Assembly (NCBI RefSeq): GCF_002155915.1
Contig: NZ_MUME01000008.1
Coordinates: 545-36,307, forward strand
Source: Streptomyces thermovulgaris
Lineage (GTDB): Bacteria; Actinomycetota; Actinomycetes; Streptomycetales; Streptomycetaceae
Length of the DNA: 35,763 bases
Reading direction: 5' to 3'
The notes below the pieces were generated by a model. The model searched no databases and was not told the DNA's origin. It saw nothing but the letters and a program-made list of their open reading frames with translations. Each line of letters starts with the position of its first letter. The stretch's first letter is position 1. This document shows positions 25,840 through 34,693 of the stretch, one piece after another. The position numbers were made by a program, and so were the translations under genes.

Positions 25840-27501
25840 TCAGACCGGGTCGTGGGTCCGCTCGACCTTCTGCGTGCCGCTGCGGGTGCGGTACGAACGG
25901 GCCCACGCGGAGGTCGCGTTCGGGCTGGTGCGGTCGGACAGCGCGTAGTAGTCCATCTGCACCCGGTCGGCGGTGACGTCCAGCACGCCGTAGCCGTGGC
26001 GGTCGGTGTCGACCCAGTGGACGTGCCGGTTGGCGGCGCGGATCACCGGAGCGGCGGCCGCCGAGACCGTGCCCTCGGGGGCCTTGACGATGTCGTCGAG
26101 GTTGTCGGAGGTCACCGAGGTGACCACGAACTCCGTGGCGACCGACTCCGACAGCGGATACGTACCGGCGTTCACCGGGACGTCGTTGGCCCACGCCATG
26201 TGGATGTCGCCGGTGAGGAAGACGGTGTTGCGGATGGCGTGGGAGCGCAGGTGGTCCAGCAGCTCCCGGCGGTCGTCGGTGTAGCCGTCCCACTGGTCGG
26301 TGTTGATCGCCAGGCCCTCCTGCGGCAGCCCCAGCAGCTTGGCCAGCGGCTTGAGCAGGTCCGCGGTGAGCGAGCCGACGACGAACGGGGAGATCATCAC
26401 CGAGTTGCCGACCAGCCGCCAGGTGGTGTCGGAGGCCGCCAGACCGGCCTTGAGCCAGTCGAGCTGGGCGCGGCCGGTGAGGGTGCGGTCCGGGTCGTCG
26501 ACCGAGCCGCTGCCCAGGGCGGCCTGCTGCGAGCGGAAGGAGCGCAGGTCCAGCAGGGAGAGATCGGCGAGCCTGCCGAAGCGCAGCCGCCGGTAGGTGG
26601 TGCCCTCGACGGCCGGGCGCACCGGCATCCACTCGAAGTAGGCCTGCTTGGCCGCCGCCTGACGGGCGCTCCAGGCGCCCTCGGCGCCCTCCGTGTGGTT
26701 GCCCGCGCCGCCCGACCAAGTGTTGTCCGCGAACTCGTGGTCGTCCCAGATCGCCACGACCGGGGCACTGCGGTGCAGCGCCTGCAGATCGGGGTCGGTC
26801 TTGTACGTCGCGTGCCGGGCGCGGTAGTCGGCGAGGGTGAGGATCTCGTGGGCGGGGGTGTGCGGCCGTACGACCCGGCCGCGGGCCGCGTACTCGCCGG
26901 ACCCGTACTCGTAGATGTAGTCCCCGAGGTGCAGCCAGGCGTCCAGGTCGCCGCGGGCCGCGAGATGGCGGTAGGCGGCGAAGTGACCGGCCTCCCAGTT
27001 GGCGCAGGAGACCACGCCGAAGCGCAGACGGGGCACGGCGGCGTCGTGGGCGGGCGCGGTGCGGGTGCGGCCGACGGGGGAGTCGGTGCCGCCGGCCGAG
27101 AAGCGGAACCAGTAGTCGGTGGCCGGCTCCAGCCCCCGGACGTCGGCCTTGACGGTGTGGTCGGAGGCGGCGGTGGCGGTGACGGACCCCCTGGCGACGA
27201 CGTTCGTGAACGCCCTGTCGGTGGCCACCGCCCAGCCCACCTCGATGTCCGGGCCGATCCCGGAGCCGGGTATCGCCTCGGGCACGGGGGTCACCCGGGT
27301 CCACAGCAGAACGCCGTCCGGCAGCGGGTCGCCGGAGGCGACGCCGTGCAGGAAGGCGGGTGCCCCGGTGACGGCCCGCGCGGACGACGCGGCGGTGAGC
27401 GGTCCTGCCAGAGCAGCAGTGGCCGCCGCGGCCTTGACGACCGTACGGCGGCGTGGAGCAAGGGAGTTGAGGCTCTCGAAGGATCTGTGTCGACTGGTCA
27501 C
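25840..27501 (-). CDS. phoD: PhoD-family alkaline phosphatase/phosphodiesterase, Tat-exported
   Basis: This secreted metallophosphoesterase releases phosphate from phosphodiesters and phosphomonoesters. The 553-residue precursor has a twin-arginine signal (R17-R18-R19-T-V-V-K) with a likely cleavage after A43 (SARA). An N-terminal beta domain ([20 protein letters not shown]) precedes the catalytic domain. The metal-binding motifs are seen as [31 protein letters not shown] and [10 protein letters not shown]. PhoD of Streptomyces is known to belong to the phosphate-starvation regulon. Here I see a good -10 but no clear pair of PHO-box repeats. The GTG start has no ribosome-binding site. It is separated from the upstream dsbA-like gene by a terminator. 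Confidence 0.92.
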   Translation of the reverse strand: MTSRHRSFESLNSLAPRRRTVVKAAAATAALAGPLTAASSARAVTGAPAFLHGVASGDPLPDGVLLWTRVTPVPEAIPGSGIGPDIEVGWAVATDRAFTNVVARGSVTATAASDHTVKADVRGLEPATDYWFRFSAGGTDSPVGRTRTAPAHDAAVPRLRFGVVSCANWEAGHFAAYRHLAARGDLDAWLHLGDYIYEYGSGEYAARGRVVRPHTPAHEILTLADYRARHATYKTDPDLQALHRSAPVVAIWDDHEFADNTWSGGAGNHTEGAEGAWSARQAAAKQAYFEWMPVRPAVEGTTYRRLRFGRLADLSLLDLRSFRSQQAALGSGSVDDPDRTLTGRAQLDWLKAGLAASDTTWRLVGNSVMISPFVVGSLTADLLKPLAKLLGLPQEGLAINTDQWDGYTDDRRELLDHLRSHAIRNTVFLTGDIHMAWANDVPVNAGTYPLSESVATEFVVTSVTSDNLDDIVKAPEGTVSAAAAPVIRAANRHVHWVDTDRHGYGVLDVTADRVQMDYYALSDRTSPNATSAWARSYRTRSGTQKVERTHDPV

Positions 27502-27509
27502 GGCCGATC

Positions 27510-27515
27510 AGATTA
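27510..27515 (-). promoter_or_regulatory. phoD promoter -10, probably leaderless
   Basis: TAATCT on the minus strand lies 8 bases before the GTG of phoD, and there is no ribosome-binding site, so transcription probably starts at or just before the start codon. The -35 region overlaps the stem of the neighbouring terminator, and no canonical hexamer is seen there. Confidence 0.5.
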
Positions 27516-27531
27516 CTGACCGGTACATGCA

Positions 27532-27567
27532 AAGAGCGGGCGAACGGCAAAAGTTTCGCCCGCTCTT
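27532..27567 (-). terminator. terminator of the dsbA-like gene
   Basis: A perfect 13-bp inverted repeat, AAGAGCGGGCGAA with TTCGCCCGCTCTT, has a 10-base loop and is followed by a short TTT on the minus strand. It lies 61 bases past the stop of the DsbA-like gene and 30 bases before phoD, insulating the phosphatase gene. Confidence 0.8.
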
Positions 27568-27627
27568 CGACGCGGGGTGCACCGCACAGGGCGTCACGCC
27601 CCACAGGGCGTCACCCCGCGGACGGCG

Positions 27628-28455
27628 TCAGCCCTTCAGCGCCTTGTCGATCGCGGCGGTGAACTCCTCGACCGTCATCGGGGTGTTCTGCCCGTCGCTG
27701 CCCGTGACCTTCTTGCCGTCCATCACCAGGCTCGGGGTGCCGGTGAGGCCGTACTTCTCGCTGTCCTCGTCGAACTTCTTGCTCATGACCAGCGCCCACT
27801 TGTCGAAGGTGCCGTTCTTGACGTCGTTCTGGAAGGTCTTGTTGTCCTTCAGGGCGTCGACGGTGTCCGCCACCTTGAACAGGTAGGACTCGTCCTTGAA
27901 CTTGTCCTCGCTCTCCTCGGGGTGGAACTTGGCCGAATAGAGCGCCGTCTTGTACTCGAGGAAGGCCTCGGGGCTCACGTTCAGCGCGGCCCCCAGCGCG
28001 CTCAGCGCCTTGCGGGACCCCTCGCCCTGGAGGCCCTTGTCGAGGAAGGAGGCCCCGACGAACTGCAGCTTGTACTTGCCCGCGTCGAGGTCCTTCTTGA
28101 TGGTCGGGCCCAGGGTCTGCTCGAACTGGGCGCAGACGGGGCAGCGCGGGTCCTCGTACACGACGAGGGTCTTCTCGGCGGAGTCCTTGCCGATGACGAC
28201 CGTCGTGCCGTCCTTGCCCGAGGTGTTGGCCGGGGCGACGACCTCCTTCTGCTCCTGCGCGGCCTCCCAGCGGGTGGGCTTGTTGGCCTGGACGACGGCG
28301 TAGCCGATGCCGCCGGCCGCCGCCACCACGGCTATGGCCGAGCAGACGACGACGATCTGCCGCTTGATCTTGGCCCGCTTGGCCTCGCGCTCGCGCTGGG
28401 CGCGCAGCCGCTCCCGGGCCGCCCTCTTGGCCTCCTGGCTGTTCCGCTTGCTCAT
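27628..28455 (-). CDS. membrane-anchored DsbA-like thiol-disulfide oxidoreductase
   Basis: The 275-residue product has a very basic cytoplasmic N-terminus (residues 1-32), one membrane segment (about 33-52, IVVVCSAIAVVAAAGGIGYA) and an extracytoplasmic thioredoxin-fold domain of the DsbA type (Thioredoxin_4). The active site is C105-P-V-C108 (YEDPRCPVCAQF). The cis-proline loop is GTPSLVMDG. Such proteins form or rearrange disulfides in exported proteins. ATG 28455 has AGGAGA at good spacing. It follows an unknown membrane protein gene by 87 bases on the same strand, suggesting one operon. Confidence 0.9.
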   Translation of the reverse strand: MSKRNSQEAKRAARERLRAQREREAKRAKIKRQIVVVCSAIAVVAAAGGIGYAVVQANKPTRWEAAQEQKEVVAPANTSGKDGTTVVIGKDSAEKTLVVYEDPRCPVCAQFEQTLGPTIKKDLDAGKYKLQFVGASFLDKGLQGEGSRKALSALGAALNVSPEAFLEYKTALYSAKFHPEESEDKFKDESYLFKVADTVDALKDNKTFQNDVKNGTFDKWALVMSKKFDEDSEKYGLTGTPSLVMDGKKVTGSDGQNTPMTVEEFTAAIDKALKG

Positions 28456-28542
28456 GTCGGTGTTCTCCTGTGGGGCGCGCAGCCGTCGTGCGCGCGATGA
28501 CGGGACATGGGAATGGGACTGTCGGACTCGGAGGGCCGCCGT

Positions 28543-29244
28543 TCACGTTCGGACGGCGGCGGGGGCCGAGCACGGCGGTCCACGCCGTCCCAGGGAGTGC
28601 ACGAGCAGACGGGTGCGCAGGGCGCAGTGGTGGAACGCGGGACGCGCCGGGCGGCGCGTCCCCGGGGGTCGGCGGGCCGTGACCGCCGCCACCGCGACCA
28701 GCAGCGGACGGAACGTCGTCGCGGTCACCGCGCGCAGCAGCTGGGCCAGCGCCCGCTCCCCGCGGTGCAGCCAGCCGGCCGCGAGCAGACCGACGCCGAT
28801 GTGCGCGGCCAGCAGCAGCCAGGCGGTGGCCGGGTCGGCGTCGGCGAGCAGGGCGGCCGGCCCGTCGGCGTCGGCGCCGGTCATCCGGGCCAGCGGGGCG
28901 CCCACATGGGTGTCCTCGCCGCACAGCAGGTCGAAGCCCACCGAGCGCAGGGGACCGGCGACCGGGCCGCCCGCGGCGCCGTAGCAGAGGTGCTGGCCGG
29001 TGGTGAAGACGGTGTCGGCGGCCAGCTCCAGCGGGATCAGCAGGGCGGCGATCCGCCCGAAGCCGCACTCGCGGCCGGCCAGGGCGTAGGCGAGCGCGAA
29101 CACGGCGACCGCGACCGCGGTCACCGTGCTCAGCGGCAGCGGAACCTGGGACAGCAGCACGTGCGACGCGGTGCTGAGCGTCACGACCATGGCCGTGAAC
29201 AGCGCCGCGCGCACGGCTCTGAGCTGGATCCCGGATATGTCCAT
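28543..29244 (-). CDS. multi-pass membrane protein of unknown function
   Basis: I do not recognise the family. The 233-residue product has about four hydrophobic segments at residues 9-34, 37-57, 64-85 and 138-158. A cysteine-containing stretch between the third and fourth (GRECGFG, GQHLCYGAAGGPVAGPL, FDLLCGEDTHVGAPLA) could carry disulfides or a metal outside the membrane. The C-terminal 60 residues are basic and Pro/Arg-rich, with two further cysteines. It lies upstream of the DsbA-like gene on the same strand, so a shared exported-thiol role is possible but unproven. No ribosome-binding site precedes ATG 29244, so the start is uncertain. Confidence 0.65.
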   Translation of the reverse strand: MDISGIQLRAVRAALFTAMVVTLSTASHVLLSQVPLPLSTVTAVAVAVFALAYALAGRECGFGRIAALLIPLELAADTVFTTGQHLCYGAAGGPVAGPLRSVGFDLLCGEDTHVGAPLARMTGADADGPAALLADADPATAWLLLAAHIGVGLLAAGWLHRGERALAQLLRAVTATTFRPLLVAVAAVTARRPPGTRRPARPAFHHCALRTRLLVHSLGRRGPPCSAPAAVRT

Positions 29245-29283
29245 ACGAGGGAAGAGTGTGTCACGTGGGTCCGTAAGGCCCTG

Positions 29284-30687
29284 CTAAGGGTTCTGCCGCC
29301 GCCCTGTTTTGTCCACAGGTCCGTCCGCCCACGGGCCCGGCTTTTCCTGCAGCCCCGGGACCTGTCCGCCGCGGAGCAGGTCCACGAAGATCCGGTGGTC
29401 GGCACGCGCGCGTGCCCCGTAGGCGTGCGCGAAGTCGACCAGCAGGGGCACGAAGCCCTCCTCGTCGCCCGCGATCGCCGCGTCGATGGCCCGTTCGGCG
29501 GGGAACGGCACCAGCGACTCGCCGGAGGGGTCGTCCGCCGCCGCGTGCATGGCGGCCGTGGCCCGGCCCAGGTCGGCGACCACCTGGGCCATCTCCTCCG
29601 GGTCGTCGATGCCCTCCCAGTCCAGGCCGACGGCGTACGGCGAGACCTCGGACACCACCTGGCCCGCGCCGTCCAGCTCGGTCCAGCCCAGCCATGGGTC
29701 GGGGTGCTCCTGCAGGGCGCGCCGGCAGACCACCGTGCGGTGACCCTCGTGCACGAAGCGGTCGCGGATCGCCGGATCGGTGACGTACCGGGCGACCGCG
29801 GGGCTCCGCGCCTGCCTGATGGTGATCACCACGTCGTCCTCCAGGGCGTCGCTGTGCCCCTCCAGGAGGATGTCGTACGAGAGCCGGCCGGCCGGGCCCG
29901 ACCCGATGCCGCGGCGGCCGACGACGTCCTTGACCCGGTAGGACTCCGGGCGGGCCAGCGACGCGTCCGGCAGCGTCTCCAGATAGCCGTCGAAGGCCGC
30001 GAGCACCTTGTAGCGGGTGGCCGCGTCCAGCTCGATCGCGTCGCCGCCGGAGGTGAAGCGGCGCTCGAAGTCGCGGATCTCGGTCAGGGACTCCAGCAGC
30101 CCCAGACGGGTCAGGGAGCGGGCGCAGCGCAGCGTGTCCAGGAGGGGCCCCTCGGCGGTGTCCGTGGTGAGGGGCGGCCCCTCGTCGCTCCTGGCGCCGG
30201 TGGCCAGGGCGTGGATCCGGTCGCGGTAGGCGGTCGCGTAGCAGGTCACCAGCTCGGTGATCTGCTCGTCGCCGAGCGCCTTGGTGTGCCCGAGGACGGC
30301 GAGGGAGGCGACGAAGCGCTTGAGGTCCCAGGTGAACGGGCCGACGTACGCCTCGTCGAAGCCGTCGGCACCGAAGACCAGGCAGCCGTTCGCGTCCAGG
30401 CGGGTGCCGAAGCTCTCCACGTGCAGATCGCCGTGGATCCACACGCGTGAGGTCCGCTCGTCCAGGTAGGCGTCCGGGCGGGGCCCGCCGGCCGTCCCGG
30501 AGCCCAGGTCGTGGTGGAAGAGGCACGCCGTGCCCCGGTGGAACGCGAGGGCCGACGCCGCCAGCCTGCGGTACAGGGCGCGGAGCGCGGCCGGGTCGGC
30601 CGCCAGGAGATCGCCGAAGGCGGTGTCGAGGACGGCGAGGATCTCCTTGCCGCGGGTCTGCTCGTCGTTGAGCGGGGGGACCGACAT
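29284..30687 (-). CDS. DUF2252 family protein (kinase-like fold motifs)
   Basis: This 467-residue soluble protein matches my recollection of the DUF2252 (COG4320) family. It has IHGDLHVESFG at 84-94, like the HGDLHxxN loop of aminoglycoside phosphotransferase-type kinases. FDEAYVGPFTWDLKRF follows at 110-125, and YKVLAAFDGYLETL, DVVGRRGIGSGPAGRLSYDILLEG and VVCRRALQEHPDPWLGW come later. A small-molecule kinase-like role is suggested by the motif but not established. ATG 30687 is chosen over an upstream in-frame start at 30852 because GGAGG lies nine bases before it. The gap to the membrane protein gene is 39 bases, so the minus-strand genes from here to 27628 may form one operon. Confidence 0.82.
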   Translation of the reverse strand: MSVPPLNDEQTRGKEILAVLDTAFGDLLAADPAALRALYRRLAASALAFHRGTACLFHHDLGSGTAGGPRPDAYLDERTSRVWIHGDLHVESFGTRLDANGCLVFGADGFDEAYVGPFTWDLKRFVASLAVLGHTKALGDEQITELVTCYATAYRDRIHALATGARSDEGPPLTTDTAEGPLLDTLRCARSLTRLGLLESLTEIRDFERRFTSGGDAIELDAATRYKVLAAFDGYLETLPDASLARPESYRVKDVVGRRGIGSGPAGRLSYDILLEGHSDALEDDVVITIRQARSPAVARYVTDPAIRDRFVHEGHRTVVCRRALQEHPDPWLGWTELDGAGQVVSEVSPYAVGLDWEGIDDPEEMAQVVADLGRATAAMHAAADDPSGESLVPFPAERAIDAAIAGDEEGFVPLLVDFAHAYGARARADHRIFVDLLRGGQVPGLQEKPGPWADGPVDKTGRRQNP

Positions 30688-31055
30688 CGCGGAGTGCCTC
30701 CAGGTGCGGTGTGCGCTGACGTGTGGAGCGGGTCCGGCCGGGCCTTCCCCCCGCACCAACGTCCGGCGGTTCGGGGGAGTGCCCGTGCCCTTCCGCCCGA
30801 AGGTACGGCGCGGACCCGCCCCACCCCTCACCCGTCGGCCACTCCTTGTCAAGGCCTTCTGCCACGGTCGTCCGGAGGTGTCCCCTCCTGCCCACGTCCT
30901 TGTCGCGGGCTGTCGCGGCCTGTCGCGGCCTGTCGCGGTGTCCGCCCCGGTGTCCGTGCCGGGGCCTAGACTTCGAGGCTGATCCAGGACTGTCCGAAGT
31001 CTGTCGTCAGCTCGATGTCAGCTGGTCGTCTAGTCTTCCTGATGGAGGCCGTACC
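30688..31055. promoter_or_regulatory. divergent control region between the DUF2252 gene and dnaE
   Basis: This is 368 bases of non-coding DNA between divergent starts. The dnaE side carries two TANNNT hexamers, TAGACT (30967-30972) and TAGTCT (31031-31036), as possible -10s. The second would give a very short leader containing the ribosome-binding site GGAGG at 31044-31048. No TTGACA-like -35 is clear for either. A 10-bp tandem repeat lies at 30901-30940. An open frame runs through this region into dnaE, but residues there look random and the GTG at 31056 fits the family start. Confidence 0.55.
30901..30940 (+). repeat. four-copy 10-bp tandem repeat upstream of dnaE
   Basis: TGTCGCGG begins at 30901, 30911, 30921 and 30931, giving an exact 10-base period with small changes in the last two bases of each unit. 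Two related TGTCCG pieces follow at 30938 and 30951. The array ends about 115 bases before the dnaE start. Confidence 0.9.
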
Positions 31056-34000
31056 GTGTCGAAGCCGCCGTTCACGCACCTGCACGTCCACACCCAGTAC
31101 TCGCTGCTGGACGGTGCCGCGCGGCTGAAGGACATGTTCCAGGCCTGCAACGACATGGGCATGACGCACATCGCCATGTCGGACCACGGCAACCTCCACG
31201 GCGCGTACGACTTCTTCCACTCCGCGCAGAAGGCCGGCATCACCCCGATCATCGGCATCGAGGCCTACGTCGCCCCCGAGTCCCGGCGCAACAAGCGCAA
31301 GATCCTGTGGGGCCAGCCGCACCAGAAGCGGGACGACGTCTCCGGCTCCGGCGGTTACACCCACAAGACGATGTGGGCGGTGAACAAGACGGGCCTGCAC
31401 AACCTCTTCCGCCTGTCCTCCGACGCCTACGCCGAGGGCTGGCTGCAGAAGTGGCCCCGCATGGACAAGGAGACCATCTCCCAGTGGTCCGAGGGCATCG
31501 TCGCCTCCACCGGCTGCCCCTCCGGGGAGGTGCAGACCCGGCTGCGCCTCGGCCAGTTCGACGAGGCCCTGAAGGCCGCCGCCGACTACCAGGACATCTT
31601 CGGCAAGGACCGCTACTTCCTGGAGCTGATGGACCACGGCATCGAGATCGAGCGCCGGGTCCGCGACGACCTGCTGCGGATCGGCAAGAAGCTCGGCATC
31701 CCGCCGCTGGTCACCAACGACTCGCACTACACCTACGCGCACGAGGCCGACGCCCACGACGCCCTGCTGTGCATCCAGACCGGCAAGAACCTCTCCGACC
31801 CCGACCGCTTCAAGTTCGACGGCACCGGCTACTACCTGAAGTCCACCGAGGAGATGTACGCCCTCGACTCCTCGGACGCCTGGCAGGAGGGGTGCGACAA
31901 CACCCGGCTGATCGCCGAGATGGTCGACACCACGGGCATGTTCGAAAAGCGCGACCTCATGCCCAAGTTCGACGTCCCCGAGGGCTACACCGAGGTCACC
32001 TGGTTCCAGGAGGAGGTCCGCCGCGGCCTGGAGCGGCGTTACCCGGACGGCGTCCCCGAGGACCGGCGCAAGCAGGCCGAGTACGAGATGGACGTCATCA
32101 TCCAGATGGGGTTCCCGGGCTACTTCCTCGTGGTCGCCGACTTCATCATGTGGGCCAAGAACAACGGCATCGCCGTGGGCCCCGGCCGCGGCTCCGCGGC
32201 GGGCTCGATCGTCGCCTACGCGCTCGGCATCACCGACCTCGACCCCATCCCGCACGGCCTGATCTTCGAGCGGTTCCTGAACCCCGAGCGCATCACCATG
32301 CCGGACGTCGACATCGACTTCGACGAGCGCCGGCGCGCCGAGGTCATCCGGTACGTCACCGAGAAGTACGGCGCCGACAAGGTCGCCCAGATCGGCACCT
32401 ACGGCACCATCAAGGCCAAGAACGCCATCAAGGACGCCGCGCGCGTGCTCGGCTACCCCTACGCCATGGGCGACCGGATCACCAAGGCCATGCCCGCCGA
32501 CGTCCTCGGCAAGGGCATCCCGCTGTCCGGCATCACCGACCCCGAGCACCCGCGGTACTCGGAGGCGGCCGAGGTCCGCGCGATGTACGAGAACGAGCCG
32601 GACGTGAAGAAGGTCATCGACACCGCACGCGGCGTGGAGGGCCTGGTCCGGCAGATGGGCGTGCACGCGGCCGGCGTGATCATGTCCAGCGAGCCCATCG
32701 TCGACCACGTCCCCGTCTGGGTCAGGCACACCGACGGCGTGACCATCACCCAGTGGGACTACCCGAGCTGTGAGGCGCTCGGCCTGCTGAAGATGGACTT
32801 CCTGGGCCTGCGCAACCTCACGATCATGGACGACGCCGTCAAGATGGTGAAGGCCAACAAGGGGATCGACATCGATCTGCTGAGCCTTCCGCTCGACGAC
32901 CCCAAGACCTTCGAGCTGCTCCAGCGCGGCGAGACCCTCGGCGTCTTCCAGTTCGACGGCGGCCCCATGCGCTCGCTGCTGCGCATGATGAAGCCGGACA
33001 ACTTCGAGGACATCTCCGCCGTGTCGGCCCTGTACCGGCCGGGTCCGATGGGCATGAACTCGCACATCAACTACGCCCTGCGCAAGAACGGCCAGCAGGA
33101 GATCACGCCCATCCACCCGGAGCTGGAGGAGCCGCTCAAGGAGGTCCTGGACGTCACCTACGGCCTGATCGTCTACCAGGAGCAGGTGCAGAAGGCCGCC
33201 CAGATCATCGCCGGCTACTCGCTCGGCGAGGCCGACATCCTCCGCCGTGTGATGGGCAAGAAGAAGCCCGAGGAGCTGGAGAAGAACTTCGTCATCTTCC
33301 AGGCCGGCGCCCGCAAGAACGGCTACAGCGACGAGGCCATCCAGGCCCTGTGGGACGTGCTGGTCCCCTTCGCCGGCTACGCCTTCAACAAGGCCCACTC
33401 CGCCGCGTACGGCCTGGTGTCGTACTGGACCGCCTATCTGAAGGCCAACCACCCCGCCGAGTACATGGCCGCCCTGCTGACCTCCGTCAAGGACGACAAG
33501 GACAAGTCGGCGGTCTACCTCAACGAGTGCCGCCGCATGGGCATCCGGGTGCTCCCGCCCAACGTCAACGACTCCGAGGCCAACTTCGCCGCGCAGGGCG
33601 ACGACGTGATCCTCTTCGGCCTGTCCGCCGTGCGCAACGTCGGCACCAACGTCGTCGAGTCGATCATCAAGACCCGCAAGGCCAAGGGGAAGTTCGTCTC
33701 CTTCCCCGACTACCTGGACAAGGTCGAGGCGGTGGTCTGCAACAAGCGCACCACCGAATCGCTGATCAAGGCCGGTGCCTTCGACTCGCTGGGCCACACC
33801 CGCAAGGGCCTCATGGCGCGCTACGAGTCGATGATCGACAACGTGGTCGCGGTCAAGCGCAAGGAGGCCGAGGGCCAGTTCGACCTCTTCGGCGGGCTGG
33901 ACGAGAAGGACGGCGACGAGCCCGGCTTCGGGCTGGACGTGGAGTTCTCCACCGAGGAGTGGGACAAGTCGTATCTGCTCGCCCAGGAGCGGGAGATGCT

Positions 34001-34595
34001 CGGCCTGTACGTCTCCGACCACCCCCTCTTCGGTCTGGAGCACGTGCTCGCCGACAAGGCCGACGCCGGCATCTCCCAGCTCAACAGCGGTGAGTTCGCC
34101 GACGGTTCGATCGTCACCATCGGCGGCATCATCTCCGGCCTCCAGCGCAAGATGACCAAGCAGGGCAACGCCTGGGCGATCGCCACCGTCGAGGACCTGG
34201 CCGGTTCCATCGAGTGCATGTTCTTCCCCGCGACGTACCAGCTGGTGTCCACCCAACTCGTCGAGGACGCCGTGGTGTTCGTCAAGGGCCGCCTGGACAA
34301 GCGGGAGGACGTGCCCCGCCTGGTCGCGATGGAGCTGATGGTCCCCGACCTGTCCGCCGAGAGCGGCAGCGCGCCGGTGGTGCTCACCATCCCCGCCCTG
34401 AAGGTCACCCCGCCCCTGGTCAGCCGCCTGGGCGAGATCCTCAGCCACCACAAGGGCGACAGCGAGGTCCGCATCAAGCTGCAGGGGCCGCGCAAGACGA
34501 CCGTGCTGCGCCTGGACCGGCACCGGGTCAAGCCGGACCCCGCGCTGTTCGGCGATCTGAAGGGACTGCTCGGTCCGTCCTGCCTGGCCGGCTGA
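31056..34595 (+). CDS. dnaE: DnaE, replicative DNA polymerase III alpha subunit
   Basis: This is the chromosomal replicase catalytic subunit, 1179 residues, a normal length for DnaE1. The N-terminal PHP domain has HLHVHTQYSLLDG. The palm domain has PDVDIDFDERR (416-426), with catalytic aspartates D419 and D421. Family motifs GPGRGSAAGSIVAYALGITD, SALYRPGPMGMNSHI and YAFNKAHSAAYG are present, and an OB domain lies near residues 1010-1090. Candidate PHP metal ligands are H10, H12, D19, H44, E69, H103, C154, D222 and H224. Their spacing matches the set I recall for the proofreading-active mycobacterial enzyme. GTG 31056 has GGAGG seven bases upstream. A strong terminator follows. Confidence 0.97.
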   Translation: MSKPPFTHLHVHTQYSLLDGAARLKDMFQACNDMGMTHIAMSDHGNLHGAYDFFHSAQKAGITPIIGIEAYVAPESRRNKRKILWGQPHQKRDDVSGSGGYTHKTMWAVNKTGLHNLFRLSSDAYAEGWLQKWPRMDKETISQWSEGIVASTGCPSGEVQTRLRLGQFDEALKAAADYQDIFGKDRYFLELMDHGIEIERRVRDDLLRIGKKLGIPPLVTNDSHYTYAHEADAHDALLCIQTGKNLSDPDRFKFDGTGYYLKSTEEMYALDSSDAWQEGCDNTRLIAEMVDTTGMFEKRDLMPKFDVPEGYTEVTWFQEEVRRGLERRYPDGVPEDRRKQAEYEMDVIIQMGFPGYFLVVADFIMWAKNNGIAVGPGRGSAAGSIVAYALGITDLDPIPHGLIFERFLNPERITMPDVDIDFDERRRAEVIRYVTEKYGADKVAQIGTYGTIKAKNAIKDAARVLGYPYAMGDRITKAMPADVLGKGIPLSGITDPEHPRYSEAAEVRAMYENEPDVKKVIDTARGVEGLVRQMGVHAAGVIMSSEPIVDHVPVWVRHTDGVTITQWDYPSCEALGLLKMDFLGLRNLTIMDDAVKMVKANKGIDIDLLSLPLDDPKTFELLQRGETLGVFQFDGGPMRSLLRMMKPDNFEDISAVSALYRPGPMGMNSHINYALRKNGQQEITPIHPELEEPLKEVLDVTYGLIVYQEQVQKAAQIIAGYSLGEADILRRVMGKKKPEELEKNFVIFQAGARKNGYSDEAIQALWDVLVPFAGYAFNKAHSAAYGLVSYWTAYLKANHPAEYMAALLTSVKDDKDKSAVYLNECRRMGIRVLPPNVNDSEANFAAQGDDVILFGLSAVRNVGTNVVESIIKTRKAKGKFVSFPDYLDKVEAVVCNKRTTESLIKAGAFDSLGHTRKGLMARYESMIDNVVAVKRKEAEGQFDLFGGLDEKDGDEPGFGLDVEFSTEEWDKSYLLAQEREMLGLYVSDHPLFGLEHVLADKADAGISQLNSGEFADGSIVTIGGIISGLQRKMTKQGNAWAIATVEDLAGSIECMFFPATYQLVSTQLVEDAVVFVKGRLDKREDVPRLVAMELMVPDLSAESGSAPVVLTIPALKVTPPLVSRLGEILSHHKGDSEVRIKLQGPRKTTVLRLDRHRVKPDPALFGDLKGLLGPSCLAG

Positions 34596-34616
34596 GCGGC
34601 CGGCACCAGCAGCACC

Positions 34617-34657
34617 GGCGAGGGGCGTGCCCGGGAACCCCGGGCGCGCCCCTCGCC
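34617..34657 (+). terminator. terminator after dnaE, shared with the convergent small gene
   Basis: A 19-bp stem (34617-34635 with 34639-34657) has one G-U pair and a 3-base loop, starting 21 bases past the dnaE stop. It lies between two convergent genes and could act in both directions. Confidence 0.85.
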
Positions 34658-34693
34658 GTCATGCGGGCCTGTTCAACGTGTGTGCCCCGTGGC

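Noticed and set aside
27545..27567. GTTCGCCCGCT-like PHO-box unit upstream of phoD
   Set aside because: Only one 11-base unit resembles the PhoP direct repeat, and it is part of a perfect terminator stem. No second unit follows in register.
30966..34523. 1185-codon open frame on the minus strand across dnaE
   Set aside because: It is antisense to DnaE with all polymerase motifs on the other strand. The product is low-complexity, with no recognisable domain or ribosome-binding site.
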